Source: Paraburkholderia acidicola
GTDB lineage: Bacteria; Pseudomonadota; Gammaproteobacteria; Burkholderiales; Burkholderiaceae
Reading direction: 5' to 3'
DNA: 64,000 nt
Assembly (NCBI RefSeq): GCF_002362315.1
Contig: NZ_MTZV01000006.1
Span: 1,178,001-1,242,000, forward strand
A program made the position numbers and the translations under genes. The notes below the pieces were generated by a model that made no database searches, was not told the DNA's origin, and was given only the letters and a program-made list of their open reading frames with translations. This document shows, piece after piece, positions 44,029 to 52,070 of the stretch. Each line of letters begins with the position of its first letter. Position 1 is the stretch's first letter.

Positions 44029-45564
44029 TTATGCTGCGTCCGACAGCAACGCACGGTACAGCCCCGCCTCGTCCAGCTCGTCCGCGCGGTACTCGTTTGC
44101 CACGCGTCCTTTCTTCATCAACAGAATGCGATCGCAGTTCTGCAGCAGCTCAGGCAGATCGTCACTAATCAGGATGATGCCGATGCCGCGCTTCGACAGT
44201 TGCTGCATGATCCGGTAGATGATGTCCTTCGACCCCACGTCGACACCGACCGTCGGCCCATGCAGGATCAGCACGTGTGGATCGATCGCAAGCCAGCGGC
44301 CGATCAGCACGCGCTGCTGGTTGCCGCCGGACAGCGACTGCACCGGCTTGTCGACACCCGGTGTCGCAATCTGCAGATCGCTCACCGTCTGCTCGGCAAG
44401 TGCCTGCGCGCGCTTGCGATCGACCTGGCCGAAGCGGTCACGCAGGTTCGTGATCAGCGCGGTAATCACGTTGTCGCGAATCGATTTGTTGAGAAACAGC
44501 CCTTCGTTCAGGCGGTCTTCCGGTACGTAGCCGATCCGCTGCAGGCGCGCATCCGCCGGTGTACGCAATCTGACCGGCCGGCCTTCGAGCACGACCGTCC
44601 CGGTCTGTGCGGGCGCCACACCGGCAAGCGCGCGCGCAAGTTCGTTGCGACCCGAATCGAGCAACCCGGTCACACCGACGATCTCGCCGCGATGCAGCGC
44701 GAACGTCACGTCGCTGAACTGCCCCGCACGCGACAGGCCGCGCACGTCGAGCACAATGTCCTGACCCAGGCCGCCTTCCCGATAGCGTTCGGTCGACAGA
44801 TGACGCCCCGTCATCAGTTCGCTGATCTGCGCCTTCGTGTAGTTCGCAATCGGCCCCTGCGCCATCTTCTGGCCATCGCGCAGCACGATGACCTCACCGC
44901 CGATCGCATAACACTCGTCGAGCTTGTGACTGACGAACAGCACCGTGACACCCTGCGCGCGCAGATTCGCGAGCACGGCGATCAGGTTGTCCACTTCCTT
45001 TTGCGTGAGCGAGGTGGTCGGTTCATCCATGATGACGAAGCGCGCTTCGCTCGCAATCGCACGTGCGATCGCCACCAGTTGGCGCGTCGCGAGCGGCAGT
45101 TGTTCGATCAGCGTGCCGAGAAACGCGACATCGCTGGGCAGACCGACCGACTGCAGTGCGCGCGCCGCCGTGCGAGCCAGTGCACGACGATCGAAGGTTC
45201 GCGCGAGACGTCCGCCGTGCTCCGCGAGTTCCGACGTCAGCCCGACGTTTTCGGCGACGCTCATGTTCGGCAGCAGCGACAGGTCCTGATAGACCGTTTC
45301 GATGCCGGCCGCGAGTGCTTCGAGCGCGCTCAATCTCGCGTGCCGCACACCTTCGACGATCAGTTCGCCTTCATCAGGCGGCTGTGCACCGGAGATGATC
45401 TTGATCAGCGTGCTCTTGCCGCAGCCGTTCTCGCCGAGCAGGTGATAGATCTGCCCGCGCTCGAACGACAGGCTCACGCCGCGCAGCGCATGCACGCCGG
45501 TAAACCGCTTGTGTACGCCGACTACCTGCAGGAACGGCGTGGATGTGACCGCTTGATTCGTCAT
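44029..45564 (-). CDS. ABC transporter double ATPase (deoxyribose/deoxynucleoside locus)
   Basis: A 511-residue protein with two nucleotide-binding domains. NBD1: Walker A GENGCGKST, Walker B FVIMDEPTTSL intact, but a degenerate signature (LPLATRQLVAIARA). NBD2: degenerate Walker A (GLLDSGRNEL, normal for this family), intact signature LSGGNQQRVLIGRWL, but Walker B reads VLILHGPTVGVD where family members have LDEP, so both the Mg-coordinating Asp and the catalytic Glu are missing. One composite ATP site would still combine the NBD1 Walker motifs with the NBD2 signature. Confidence 0.9.
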   Translation of the reverse strand: MTNQAVTSTPFLQVVGVHKRFTGVHALRGVSLSFERGQIYHLLGENGCGKSTLIKIISGAQPPDEGELIVEGVRHARLSALEALAAGIETVYQDLSLLPNMSVAENVGLTSELAEHGGRLARTFDRRALARTAARALQSVGLPSDVAFLGTLIEQLPLATRQLVAIARAIASEARFVIMDEPTTSLTQKEVDNLIAVLANLRAQGVTVLFVSHKLDECYAIGGEVIVLRDGQKMAQGPIANYTKAQISELMTGRHLSTERYREGGLGQDIVLDVRGLSRAGQFSDVTFALHRGEIVGVTGLLDSGRNELARALAGVAPAQTGTVVLEGRPVRLRTPADARLQRIGYVPEDRLNEGLFLNKSIRDNVITALITNLRDRFGQVDRKRAQALAEQTVSDLQIATPGVDKPVQSLSGGNQQRVLIGRWLAIDPHVLILHGPTVGVDVGSKDIIYRIMQQLSKRGIGIILISDDLPELLQNCDRILLMKKGRVANEYRADELDEAGLYRALLSDAA

Positions 45565-45630
45565 GACGGACCGCGAAATGATGCACCGGCGTGGCGGCCG
45601 GTGCGCCGTGAGTCTGATCGATACGTGCGA

Positions 45631-46635
45631 TCAGAACGGATACTGCTTGTAGTTCGACTTGTCGACGTTCACCCAGCCCTGGCCGCGCACGATGATGCCC
45701 TTGCCCGGTCCCTTCGCGACGGTCACCTTGTTGTAGCCCGGAATGCCGAGATCGGCGCCGTTCTCGACAGTCTTGCCATCGATCAACAGCTTCGCGATCT
45801 TGTTCATTGCGAGGCCGGCGAGCTTCGGATCCCAGAACGCGATGCCGTTCACCGCACCGCTTTCGAGGAACTTGCCCGCTTCGGTCGGCAGGCCCGTGCC
45901 GTACACGCAGATCTTGCCTTGCAGGCCGGCTTCTTCGACCGCACGGCCGATACCGATGATGTCGAGCGACGACGAACCCTGGAAGCCCTTCAGGTCCGGA
46001 TGCTTGCGCAGCACTTCTTTCGCGACTTCGTAGGCGCGCTCGCCATCGTTATTGGTTTCGAGTTTCGGTTCGACGAGATCCATCTTCGGATACTTCGCCT
46101 TCGCATTGCCGATCCCGCCGTCGGCCCACTGCACCTGCGAGCGGCTGCCCAGCGAGCCGACCAGCACCGCCCATTTGCCTTCGTCGTGCATGCACGATGC
46201 GAGCCGTTCGTTGAGACCAGCGCCGTACGCCGTGTTATCGAATGCCTCGATGTCGACCATCGTGTTCTTCTCGTTATCGGCCTCGTGCGTAACGACCTTG
46301 ATGCCGCGGTCCATCGCTTTCTTCAGCGCGGGTTCGAGTGTGGGCGGATCGTAGGGCACCACCGCGATCGCGTTGACTTTCTTCGCGATCAGATCTTCGA
46401 TGATCTTCAGTTGCTGGGCCGCATCGGCGCGGCCTGGGCCGGTCTGGTACGCGGTCACGCCCGGCGTGTCCTTCGCGAATTCCTTCACGCCGTCATCCAT
46501 CCGGTTGAACCAGCTGATGCCCGTCACCTTGACGACCGTGACGATCGTCTCGTTGGTTGCCGCCTGCGCAGCGACGATCACGCCTGCTGCGAGAGTCCCC
46601 GCTGCCACGGTGGCAGCCAGTCGAGTCAGTTTCAT
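45631..46635 (-). CDS. ABC transporter sugar/deoxynucleoside-binding protein
   Basis: A 334-residue periplasmic protein from ATG 46635 with AAGGAGAC upstream. The signal peptide ends at AAQAATNE. The mature part VTVVKVTGISWFNRMDDGVKEFAKD, AIAVVPYDPPTLEPALKKAMDRGIKVVTHEAD and CVYGTGLPTEAGKFLESGAVNGIAFWDP is the LsrB/RhaS branch of type-1 binding proteins. The genes around it (deoC, deoR, kinase, mutarotase) make 2-deoxyribose or a deoxynucleoside the likeliest ligand rather than AI-2; no lsr kinase or aldolase is present. Confidence 0.87.
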   Translation of the reverse strand: MKLTRLAATVAAGTLAAGVIVAAQAATNETIVTVVKVTGISWFNRMDDGVKEFAKDTPGVTAYQTGPGRADAAQQLKIIEDLIAKKVNAIAVVPYDPPTLEPALKKAMDRGIKVVTHEADNEKNTMVDIEAFDNTAYGAGLNERLASCMHDEGKWAVLVGSLGSRSQVQWADGGIGNAKAKYPKMDLVEPKLETNNDGERAYEVAKEVLRKHPDLKGFQGSSSLDIIGIGRAVEEAGLQGKICVYGTGLPTEAGKFLESGAVNGIAFWDPKLAGLAMNKIAKLLIDGKTVENGADLGIPGYNKVTVAKGPGKGIIVRGQGWVNVDKSNYKQYPF

Positions 46636-46709
46636 GCGTTGTCTCCTTGTTTTGTGGTCCGTCGATTTGTCGATCAATACTGTGCCAGCCTGGTCCGCTA
46701 GCGCTTGTG

Positions 46710-46991
46710 TCAAATGCCCGGCAATCTCAACCTCGAAGCCGCCTCGTTGATATCGCTCTGGCAGCGGGGCGACACGGAAAGGGGCACCTCGAGGACCATG
46801 TAGGTCAGATGCTCGAGGGCCAGTCCGAATTCGCGATGTTCCAGATAATCCCGTACGATCTTTCCACCGTCGGTCAGGCCGAGGGACGTGGGCACGCCGT
46901 GCTCACGCGCACTCGAAAGCTGGTCCGGCAACGAGGCCTCTACCTCGCCAAGCACCCTCAAAATAAGCTTGGTCACACGATCGCTAATCAT
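46710..46991 (-). CDS. MafI-like small immunity-type protein
   Basis: A 93-residue, mostly helical acidic protein from ATG 46991 (GGAGC upstream); the frame is open further upstream but reads as low-complexity Cys/Arg. The C-terminal half, IVRDYLEHREFGLALEHLTYMVLEVPLSVSPRCQSDINEAASRLRL, has the pattern GEYGLALExLxxxLxExxxxIsxxxxxxIxxLA that I associate with MafI-family immunity proteins of polymorphic toxin systems. No toxin gene is adjacent: it lies between the first permease and the binding-protein gene of the deoxyribose transporter operon, on the same strand. Assignment is by pattern only. Confidence 0.6.
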   Translation of the reverse strand: MISDRVTKLILRVLGEVEASLPDQLSSAREHGVPTSLGLTDGGKIVRDYLEHREFGLALEHLTYMVLEVPLSVSPRCQSDINEAASRLRLPGI

Positions 46992-47028
46992 CTTTGCTCC
47001 GTCATCCCGCCCGCTCGATTGCACTCGT

Positions 47029-48060
47029 CTAAGACTTCGTCTGTGCGCCGTCGGAGCGCGCGAAGCCGAAGATCGCGCGCACCCGCTCGCCGCCCGCAAA
47101 CGCGAGCGACAGCAGCAACAGAAAACCCCACGTGCAGTCGCCGAAGAACTGCGACACGCCGAGTAGATTGAACAGGCTCGATAGAAATTGCAGCACGGTC
47201 GCTGCAAAGAACACACAGATAATGCGTCCGTAGCCGCCGGACGGATTCACGCCGCCCATCACGGCGATCAGAATCGCGATCAACAGATACGAATTGCCGT
47301 AGTCCCACTTCGCGCTCGACGTATGCGACGTGCTGATCAAGCCCGCCAGCGACGCGAGCACGCCGCACATCGTATAGGTGAGCACGAGCATGCGTGTGCG
47401 CGGAATGCCCGCGTAAAACGCGGCCTTCGGATTGGTGCCCATCAGATACAGGCGCAGACCGAACGGACTGCGCCTGAGCAGCCAGCCCAGCACGACGATT
47501 GCCGCGATGAAAATGACGAACGAAATCGGTATCTGAAACACGGTGCCGTTGCCGATGTCCGACAGCGGATCGACATAGTCGACATGCACCGACGCGCCGT
47601 TGCTGAGCACCACCGCGAAACCCGTGAACAGCAACTGCGTGCCAAGCGTACAGAGAATCGGTGTGAGTTGCAGCCGCGCGATCACGATGCCGTTCAGCAG
47701 CCCGCCGAGCAATCCCATCGCGACTACGATCACACAAAAGAGCGACGTGTAGAGCACGGGCGAATCGTCACCGCTCACGAAGTGCGGCACGATCAGCGCG
47801 GCGACTATCCCTGACAGGTTCGCCAGTCCGACACCCGACAGGTCGATGCCGCCGTTGCCGGAGATCATCGATAGCATGATGCCGAGCGCGAGCAAGCCGA
47901 GTTCGGGTAGCTGACTCCCCATCGACTGCAGATTGTCGATCCCGACAAAGAGACCATGCGACAGCACCGTCGCGACCAGCACGACCAGTACGTTGACGAT
48001 GAGTAGAAAATTCAGTTGCCGGTCGGCGAACAGCTTCCCGGCGGCAGGCAAGGACTTCAT
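47029..48060 (-). CDS. ABC transporter permease (deoxyribose/deoxynucleoside locus), first
   Basis: A 343-residue permease from ATG 48060 (AAGGAG upstream). LGLLALGIMLSMISGNGGIDLSGVGLANLSG, LNGIVIARLQLTPILCTLGTQLLFTG and the loop GTNPKAAFYAGIPRTR are typical of ribose-type permeases. It diverges strongly from the second permease at 42967, consistent with a heterodimer. It is separated from the rest of the transporter genes by the MafI-like gene. Confidence 0.87.
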   Translation of the reverse strand: MKSLPAAGKLFADRQLNFLLIVNVLVVLVATVLSHGLFVGIDNLQSMGSQLPELGLLALGIMLSMISGNGGIDLSGVGLANLSGIVAALIVPHFVSGDDSPVLYTSLFCVIVVAMGLLGGLLNGIVIARLQLTPILCTLGTQLLFTGFAVVLSNGASVHVDYVDPLSDIGNGTVFQIPISFVIFIAAIVVLGWLLRRSPFGLRLYLMGTNPKAAFYAGIPRTRMLVLTYTMCGVLASLAGLISTSHTSSAKWDYGNSYLLIAILIAVMGGVNPSGGYGRIICVFFAATVLQFLSSLFNLLGVSQFFGDCTWGFLLLLSLAFAGGERVRAIFGFARSDGAQTKS

Positions 48061-48142
48061 GATGACAACCCGCTCCTTCAGACTGCGTGACTGCCTGTAA
48101 CCTGTATGACGCAATGGTTCACGCGACGACAGTGCGGAAGTC

Positions 48143-49102
48143 CTACCGACTCCCGACGCGCGCTGCGTCGCTCAACACCTGATTCACTTCGTTCAACGTC
48201 GGCATCGACGGCGCGGTGCCCGGCCGCGTAACGGAGATACCCGCCAGCGCACAGCCGAAGCGCATCGCTTCGACCGGATCGGCGCCGCGCGCGAGCGCTG
48301 CCGCGAAACCGCCTGTAAAGCCATCGCCCGCGCCCGCGGTTTCGACTACCTTGCCGCAGCGAAATGCCGGCACCAGCACCGACTGCTGCGCCGAATGCAG
48401 CAGCGCGCCCGCTTCGCCGAGCGTAATGATGGCTGTGCCGACGCCCTTCTCGAGCAGTAGCTCAGCCGCGCGGCGTGCGTCGTCGACCGATTCGATCGGC
48501 ACGCCGGTCAGCGCCTCGGCTTCCGTTTCGTTCGGTGTGATGTAGTCGCACAGCGGATAGAGATCGTCAGGTAGCGACATCGCCGGCGCCGGATTGAACA
48601 CGGTGATCACACCATGCCGTCGTGCGACTTCAAGGCCACGCCGTGCAGCCGGTAGCGGCTGCTCCAGCTGCGTGACGAATACGCGCGCCGCAGCGATGTC
48701 GGCTTCGATCGCATCGACATCGGCGGCGCTCATCGTGCCGGCCGCACCGGCTGCGACGATGATCGCGTTCATACCGGTCGTGTCGTCGACGAAGATATGC
48801 GCGGCACCCGTCGACAGACTGTCGACCGTCGTGGCACGCGCAGTGATGCCTTCGGTCGTCCATGTCGCGCGTGCGATCTCGCCGAACGCATCGTTGCCGA
48901 TGCGCGTGCAGAACACCACATCGGCGCCTGCCCGCGCAGCCGCAACCGCCTGATTCGAACCCTTACCACCCGGCCCCATCGCGAACGCGGTACCGGCAAT
49001 CGTTTCGCCGATCAGCGGCATGCGCGCGGCGCGAAACGTCAGATCGGTTACGTAGATGCCGAGGATGACAACCCGGCCGCCGCGTTCGGGCTGCGTGCTC
49101 AT
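48143..49102 (-). CDS. PfkB-family sugar kinase, ribokinase/deoxyribokinase
   Basis: A 319-residue kinase. GPGGKGSNQAVAAARAGADVVFCTRIGNDAFG is the first PfkB signature and VETAGAGDGFTGGFAAALARG the second, with the catalytic Asp in GAGD. The NxAxP/YITPNETEAEALTG block is also typical. In a locus with deoC and deoR it most likely phosphorylates 2-deoxyribose to the 5-phosphate, the DeoK reaction; ribose is the alternative. Its ATG overlaps the mutarotase stop (ATGA). Confidence 0.88.
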   Translation of the reverse strand: MSTQPERGGRVVILGIYVTDLTFRAARMPLIGETIAGTAFAMGPGGKGSNQAVAAARAGADVVFCTRIGNDAFGEIARATWTTEGITARATTVDSLSTGAAHIFVDDTTGMNAIIVAAGAAGTMSAADVDAIEADIAAARVFVTQLEQPLPAARRGLEVARRHGVITVFNPAPAMSLPDDLYPLCDYITPNETEAEALTGVPIESVDDARRAAELLLEKGVGTAIITLGEAGALLHSAQQSVLVPAFRCGKVVETAGAGDGFTGGFAAALARGADPVEAMRFGCALAGISVTRPGTAPSMPTLNEVNQVLSDAARVGSR

Positions 49103-49581
49103 GCGTCGTTCCTTGCGGGGTCGCGTGGCGCGTCAGGTGCAAGCAATACGCCCTTACTGAAAACGAAGCAGCCGTAGCCACGCTGTTCGCCGGTCGCGAT
49201 CACGCAATAAGCCTTGCGGGCACGCTCGTAAAACGCAAACCGTTCGATCGAGGCAAGCGGCACGCTGCGACCTTCAGCTGCATCGATTTCAGCCTGCACT
49301 TCACGCTGCACGGCAGGAATCGTGTTCGGCTCGCCGACCACTTCCATGCGCAGCGCCGGATGTTCGACGAACGTATCGAGCGGCATCACCGACAGCACGG
49401 CACGAATCGCGCGCGCCGAATCGACGCCGTCGAGGCGCAGCACCTTACCGAGCACCGTCGCACGCGCGACGGAATCGCCGGGGAAATTCGCGTCGCAGAT
49501 CACCAGTTCGTCGCCGTGTCCCATTGCGCGCAGCGCATGCAGGATATCGGCGTTCAATAGCGGGTCCAGATTCTTCAGCAC
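49099..49581 (-). CDS. RbsD/FucU-family sugar mutarotase
   Basis: A 160-residue protein starting at GTG 49581 with AAGGAG six to seven bases before it. LKNLDPLLNADILHALRAMGHGDELVICDANFPGDSV is the RbsD/FucU N-terminus with the conserved catalytic His in GHGD and the Asp in DANFP. ERFAFYERARKAYCVIATGEQRGYGCFVFSKG is the conserved C-terminal block. These enzymes interconvert sugar anomers, here presumably to supply the kinase with its preferred anomer. Confidence 0.9.
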   Translation of the reverse strand: MLKNLDPLLNADILHALRAMGHGDELVICDANFPGDSVARATVLGKVLRLDGVDSARAIRAVLSVMPLDTFVEHPALRMEVVGEPNTIPAVQREVQAEIDAAEGRSVPLASIERFAFYERARKAYCVIATGEQRGYGCFVFSKGVLLAPDAPRDPARNDA

Positions 49582-49654
49582 ATCGTCTCCTTCGTGTCGG
49601 TTGCGCGGATCGCACGCGTTACGTGCCTGCGCGCCTGCGGATATCGCCGGACGC

Positions 49655-52057
49655 TCAGTCGCCGTACGGTATCCAGATATTTTTCACTTGTATAGCTTCA
49701 CGCAGCCACACGGGCCCTTCGCTCGACGGGTCGAACCAGTCGAACTGGCGGCCGTAATCGACGAAGGTGCGTTTCAGGTTGCCAATCGACTCGCGTTCGA
49801 CCAGCGCCGAGTGCGCTTCGCTACCAAAGCACCACAGCGCGTCGACATCGTCGTGCTTCGCGAGCGCGCCGAGCAGCGCGTCGCGTTCGCCGGTGACGAT
49901 GTTCAGTGCGCCGTCGGGCACGTCCGATGTTTCGACGACCTGGTAGAAATCGGTTGCTGTGAGCGGACATGTCGTACTTGGCAGCACGACCACGCGGTTG
50001 CCGAGCGCAAGCGCCGGTGCCACCAGCGAAATAAACGACAGCAGCGGCGCTTCATCCGGACACGCGATGCCGATCACGCCGAGCGGCTCGTGCATCGCCA
50101 GCGCGACGCCGCGCAGCGGCGGTGTATGCACCGCGCCATCGAACTTGTCGGCCCATGCTGCGTACGTGAACAGACGCGCCACCGACGCATCGACTTCCGC
50201 GCGCGCAACTGCTTCGCCGGTACCGGTGCGCACCATCAACAGCCGCGCAAATTCCGTCGCGCGTACCGCGAGATTTTCGGCGAGGAAGTACAGCACCTGT
50301 GCGCGGTTATGTGCAGTCGTCTGCGACCACTTCTGCGCGCTGCGCGCGGCGGCTACGGCGTTGCGAATGTCCTTGCGGTTGCCGCTACCGACTTCGCCGG
50401 CCAGCGTACCGTCGTGCGCATACACCGGTAGCACGTAGCCGCTGTCGGGCCGTACCTGCTTGCCGCCGATAAAAAGCTTCGCGGTGCGATCGACGGTCTG
50501 AAGGAGCGCTGTGCTGGCGGCGAAGTCAGATTCGGTTTCCTCGTGCGCGGCCACTTGCGGCGCCGGACGGCGCATCGCAAGATCGAGCCAGGCCAGCGGC
50601 TGCAGATATTCGTAGAGACCTTCGCGGCCGCCCTCGCGTCCATAGCCCGACTCGCGATAACCGCCGAATCCCACCGCCGCATCGAACAGATTGGTCGCGT
50701 TGACCCACACGACACCGGCCGCGAGTTGCGGCGCGATGTCCAGCGCGCGGCCAATGGTTTCGCTCCACACGCTGGCGGCAAGGCCATAGCGCGTATTGTT
50801 CGCGAGCGCGACGGCTTCGTCGGGTGTGCGAAAACTCATCGCCACGAGCACCGGGCCGAAGATTTCTTCCTGAGCCAGCGTCGATGCGGGAGCAACACCG
50901 GTGATGAGCGTCGGCGGATAGAAGCAGCCGCCCGACGGCAGACCGGCTTCGGGCGCCTGCCATACGTTGCAGCCCTCACGCCGGCCGGTTTCGACGAGAC
51001 CGCGAATGCGTTCGAGCTGCACCGGATCGACAATCGCGCCGATATCGATGCTCTTGTCGAGCGACGGACCGACGCGCAGCGTCTGCATGCGGCGCTTCAG
51101 CTTGTCGATGAAGCGCGCCTCGACGCCTTCCTGCACGAGCAGCCGCGAACCCGCGCAGCACACCTGCCCCTGGTTGAACCAGATCGCGTCGACTACACCC
51201 TCGACGGCACCGTCGAGATCCGCATCGTCGAACACGATAAACGGCGACTTGCCGCCGAGTTCCAGCGTGAGCGACTTGCCCGAGCCCGCGGTGCGCGAGC
51301 GGATCAACCGCCCCACTTCCGTCGACCCGGTAAACGCAATCTTGTCGACCTGCGGATGATCAACGAGCGCAGCGCCTGTGCTGCCATCGCCGGTCACGAC
51401 GTTCAGCACACCAGCCGGCAGTCCCGCGCGCTGCGCGAGTTCGGCGAACAGCAGCGCGGTGAGCGGCGTGTATTCGGCGGGCTTCAGTACGACGCAGTTA
51501 CCGGTGGCGAGCGCCGGTGCGATCTTCCACGCGAGCATCAGCAGCGGGAAATTCCACGGCACGATCTGGCCGATCACGCCGAGCGGCGCCCAGCCCGGGA
51601 ATTCGCTGTCCTGCAGTTGCGCCCAGCCCGCGTGGTACAGGAAATGCCGCGCAACCAGCGGCACGTCGATGTCGCGCGTTTCGCGGATCGGCTTGCCGTT
51701 GTCGAGCGCTTCGAGCACGGCGAAGAGCCGGCTGTGCCGCTGCACCATGCGCGCGAGCGCGTACAGATGCCGGGCGCGCCCTGCACCACCGAGTGCGCGC
51801 CATGCGGGCTGCGCTTTACGCGCGGCGAGCACCGCCGCGTTCACATCGGCGGCATCGCCCTGGGCGACGTGTGCAAGCAGTTCACCGCTCGCAGGCGCGT
51901 GCGATTCGAAACGCTGGCCAGCGGCCGGCGCACGCCAGGCACCGTCGATGAAATGCCCGAACGTCGACTCGTGCTGCGCGAGCCACGCGCGCACAGGCTG
52001 ATCGTCCTCGGGGGCGGGACCGTACTCCATCGAAGAAAAATACTCGGCTACGCTCAT
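49655..52057 (-). CDS. Two-domain ALDH16-like aldehyde dehydrogenase
   Basis: An 800-residue protein from ATG 52057, 13 bp after the deoC stop; the frame also opens at 52147 inside deoC. Domain 1 (about 30-490) is a complete aldehyde dehydrogenase: PWNF (Asn169), Glu266 in LELGGK, catalytic Cys300 in NQGQVCCAG. Domain 2 (about 520-795) keeps the NAD-domain outline (GVIGIACPDEAPLLSFISLVAPALALGN) but has no ELGGK and no Cys loop. Tandem active-plus-pseudo domains are the hallmark of ALDH16. In this operon it should oxidise the acetaldehyde released by DeoC, using NAD(P)+. Confidence 0.87.
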   Translation of the reverse strand: MSVAEYFSSMEYGPAPEDDQPVRAWLAQHESTFGHFIDGAWRAPAAGQRFESHAPASGELLAHVAQGDAADVNAAVLAARKAQPAWRALGGAGRARHLYALARMVQRHSRLFAVLEALDNGKPIRETRDIDVPLVARHFLYHAGWAQLQDSEFPGWAPLGVIGQIVPWNFPLLMLAWKIAPALATGNCVVLKPAEYTPLTALLFAELAQRAGLPAGVLNVVTGDGSTGAALVDHPQVDKIAFTGSTEVGRLIRSRTAGSGKSLTLELGGKSPFIVFDDADLDGAVEGVVDAIWFNQGQVCCAGSRLLVQEGVEARFIDKLKRRMQTLRVGPSLDKSIDIGAIVDPVQLERIRGLVETGRREGCNVWQAPEAGLPSGGCFYPPTLITGVAPASTLAQEEIFGPVLVAMSFRTPDEAVALANNTRYGLAASVWSETIGRALDIAPQLAAGVVWVNATNLFDAAVGFGGYRESGYGREGGREGLYEYLQPLAWLDLAMRRPAPQVAAHEETESDFAASTALLQTVDRTAKLFIGGKQVRPDSGYVLPVYAHDGTLAGEVGSGNRKDIRNAVAAARSAQKWSQTTAHNRAQVLYFLAENLAVRATEFARLLMVRTGTGEAVARAEVDASVARLFTYAAWADKFDGAVHTPPLRGVALAMHEPLGVIGIACPDEAPLLSFISLVAPALALGNRVVVLPSTTCPLTATDFYQVVETSDVPDGALNIVTGERDALLGALAKHDDVDALWCFGSEAHSALVERESIGNLKRTFVDYGRQFDWFDPSSEGPVWLREAIQVKNIWIPYGD

Positions 52058-52070
52058 GAGATCGGTCTGT

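Noticed and set aside
44200..46701. 833-codon plus-strand open frame
   Set aside because: Antisense to the ABC ATPase and binding-protein genes; composition is the Arg/His/Asp-rich pattern typical of high-GC shadow frames.
45631..49581. Autoinducer-2 (lsr) uptake system
   Set aside because: The binding protein resembles LsrB, but there is no LsrK, LsrF or LsrG; deoC, deoR, mutarotase and kinase favour deoxyribose.
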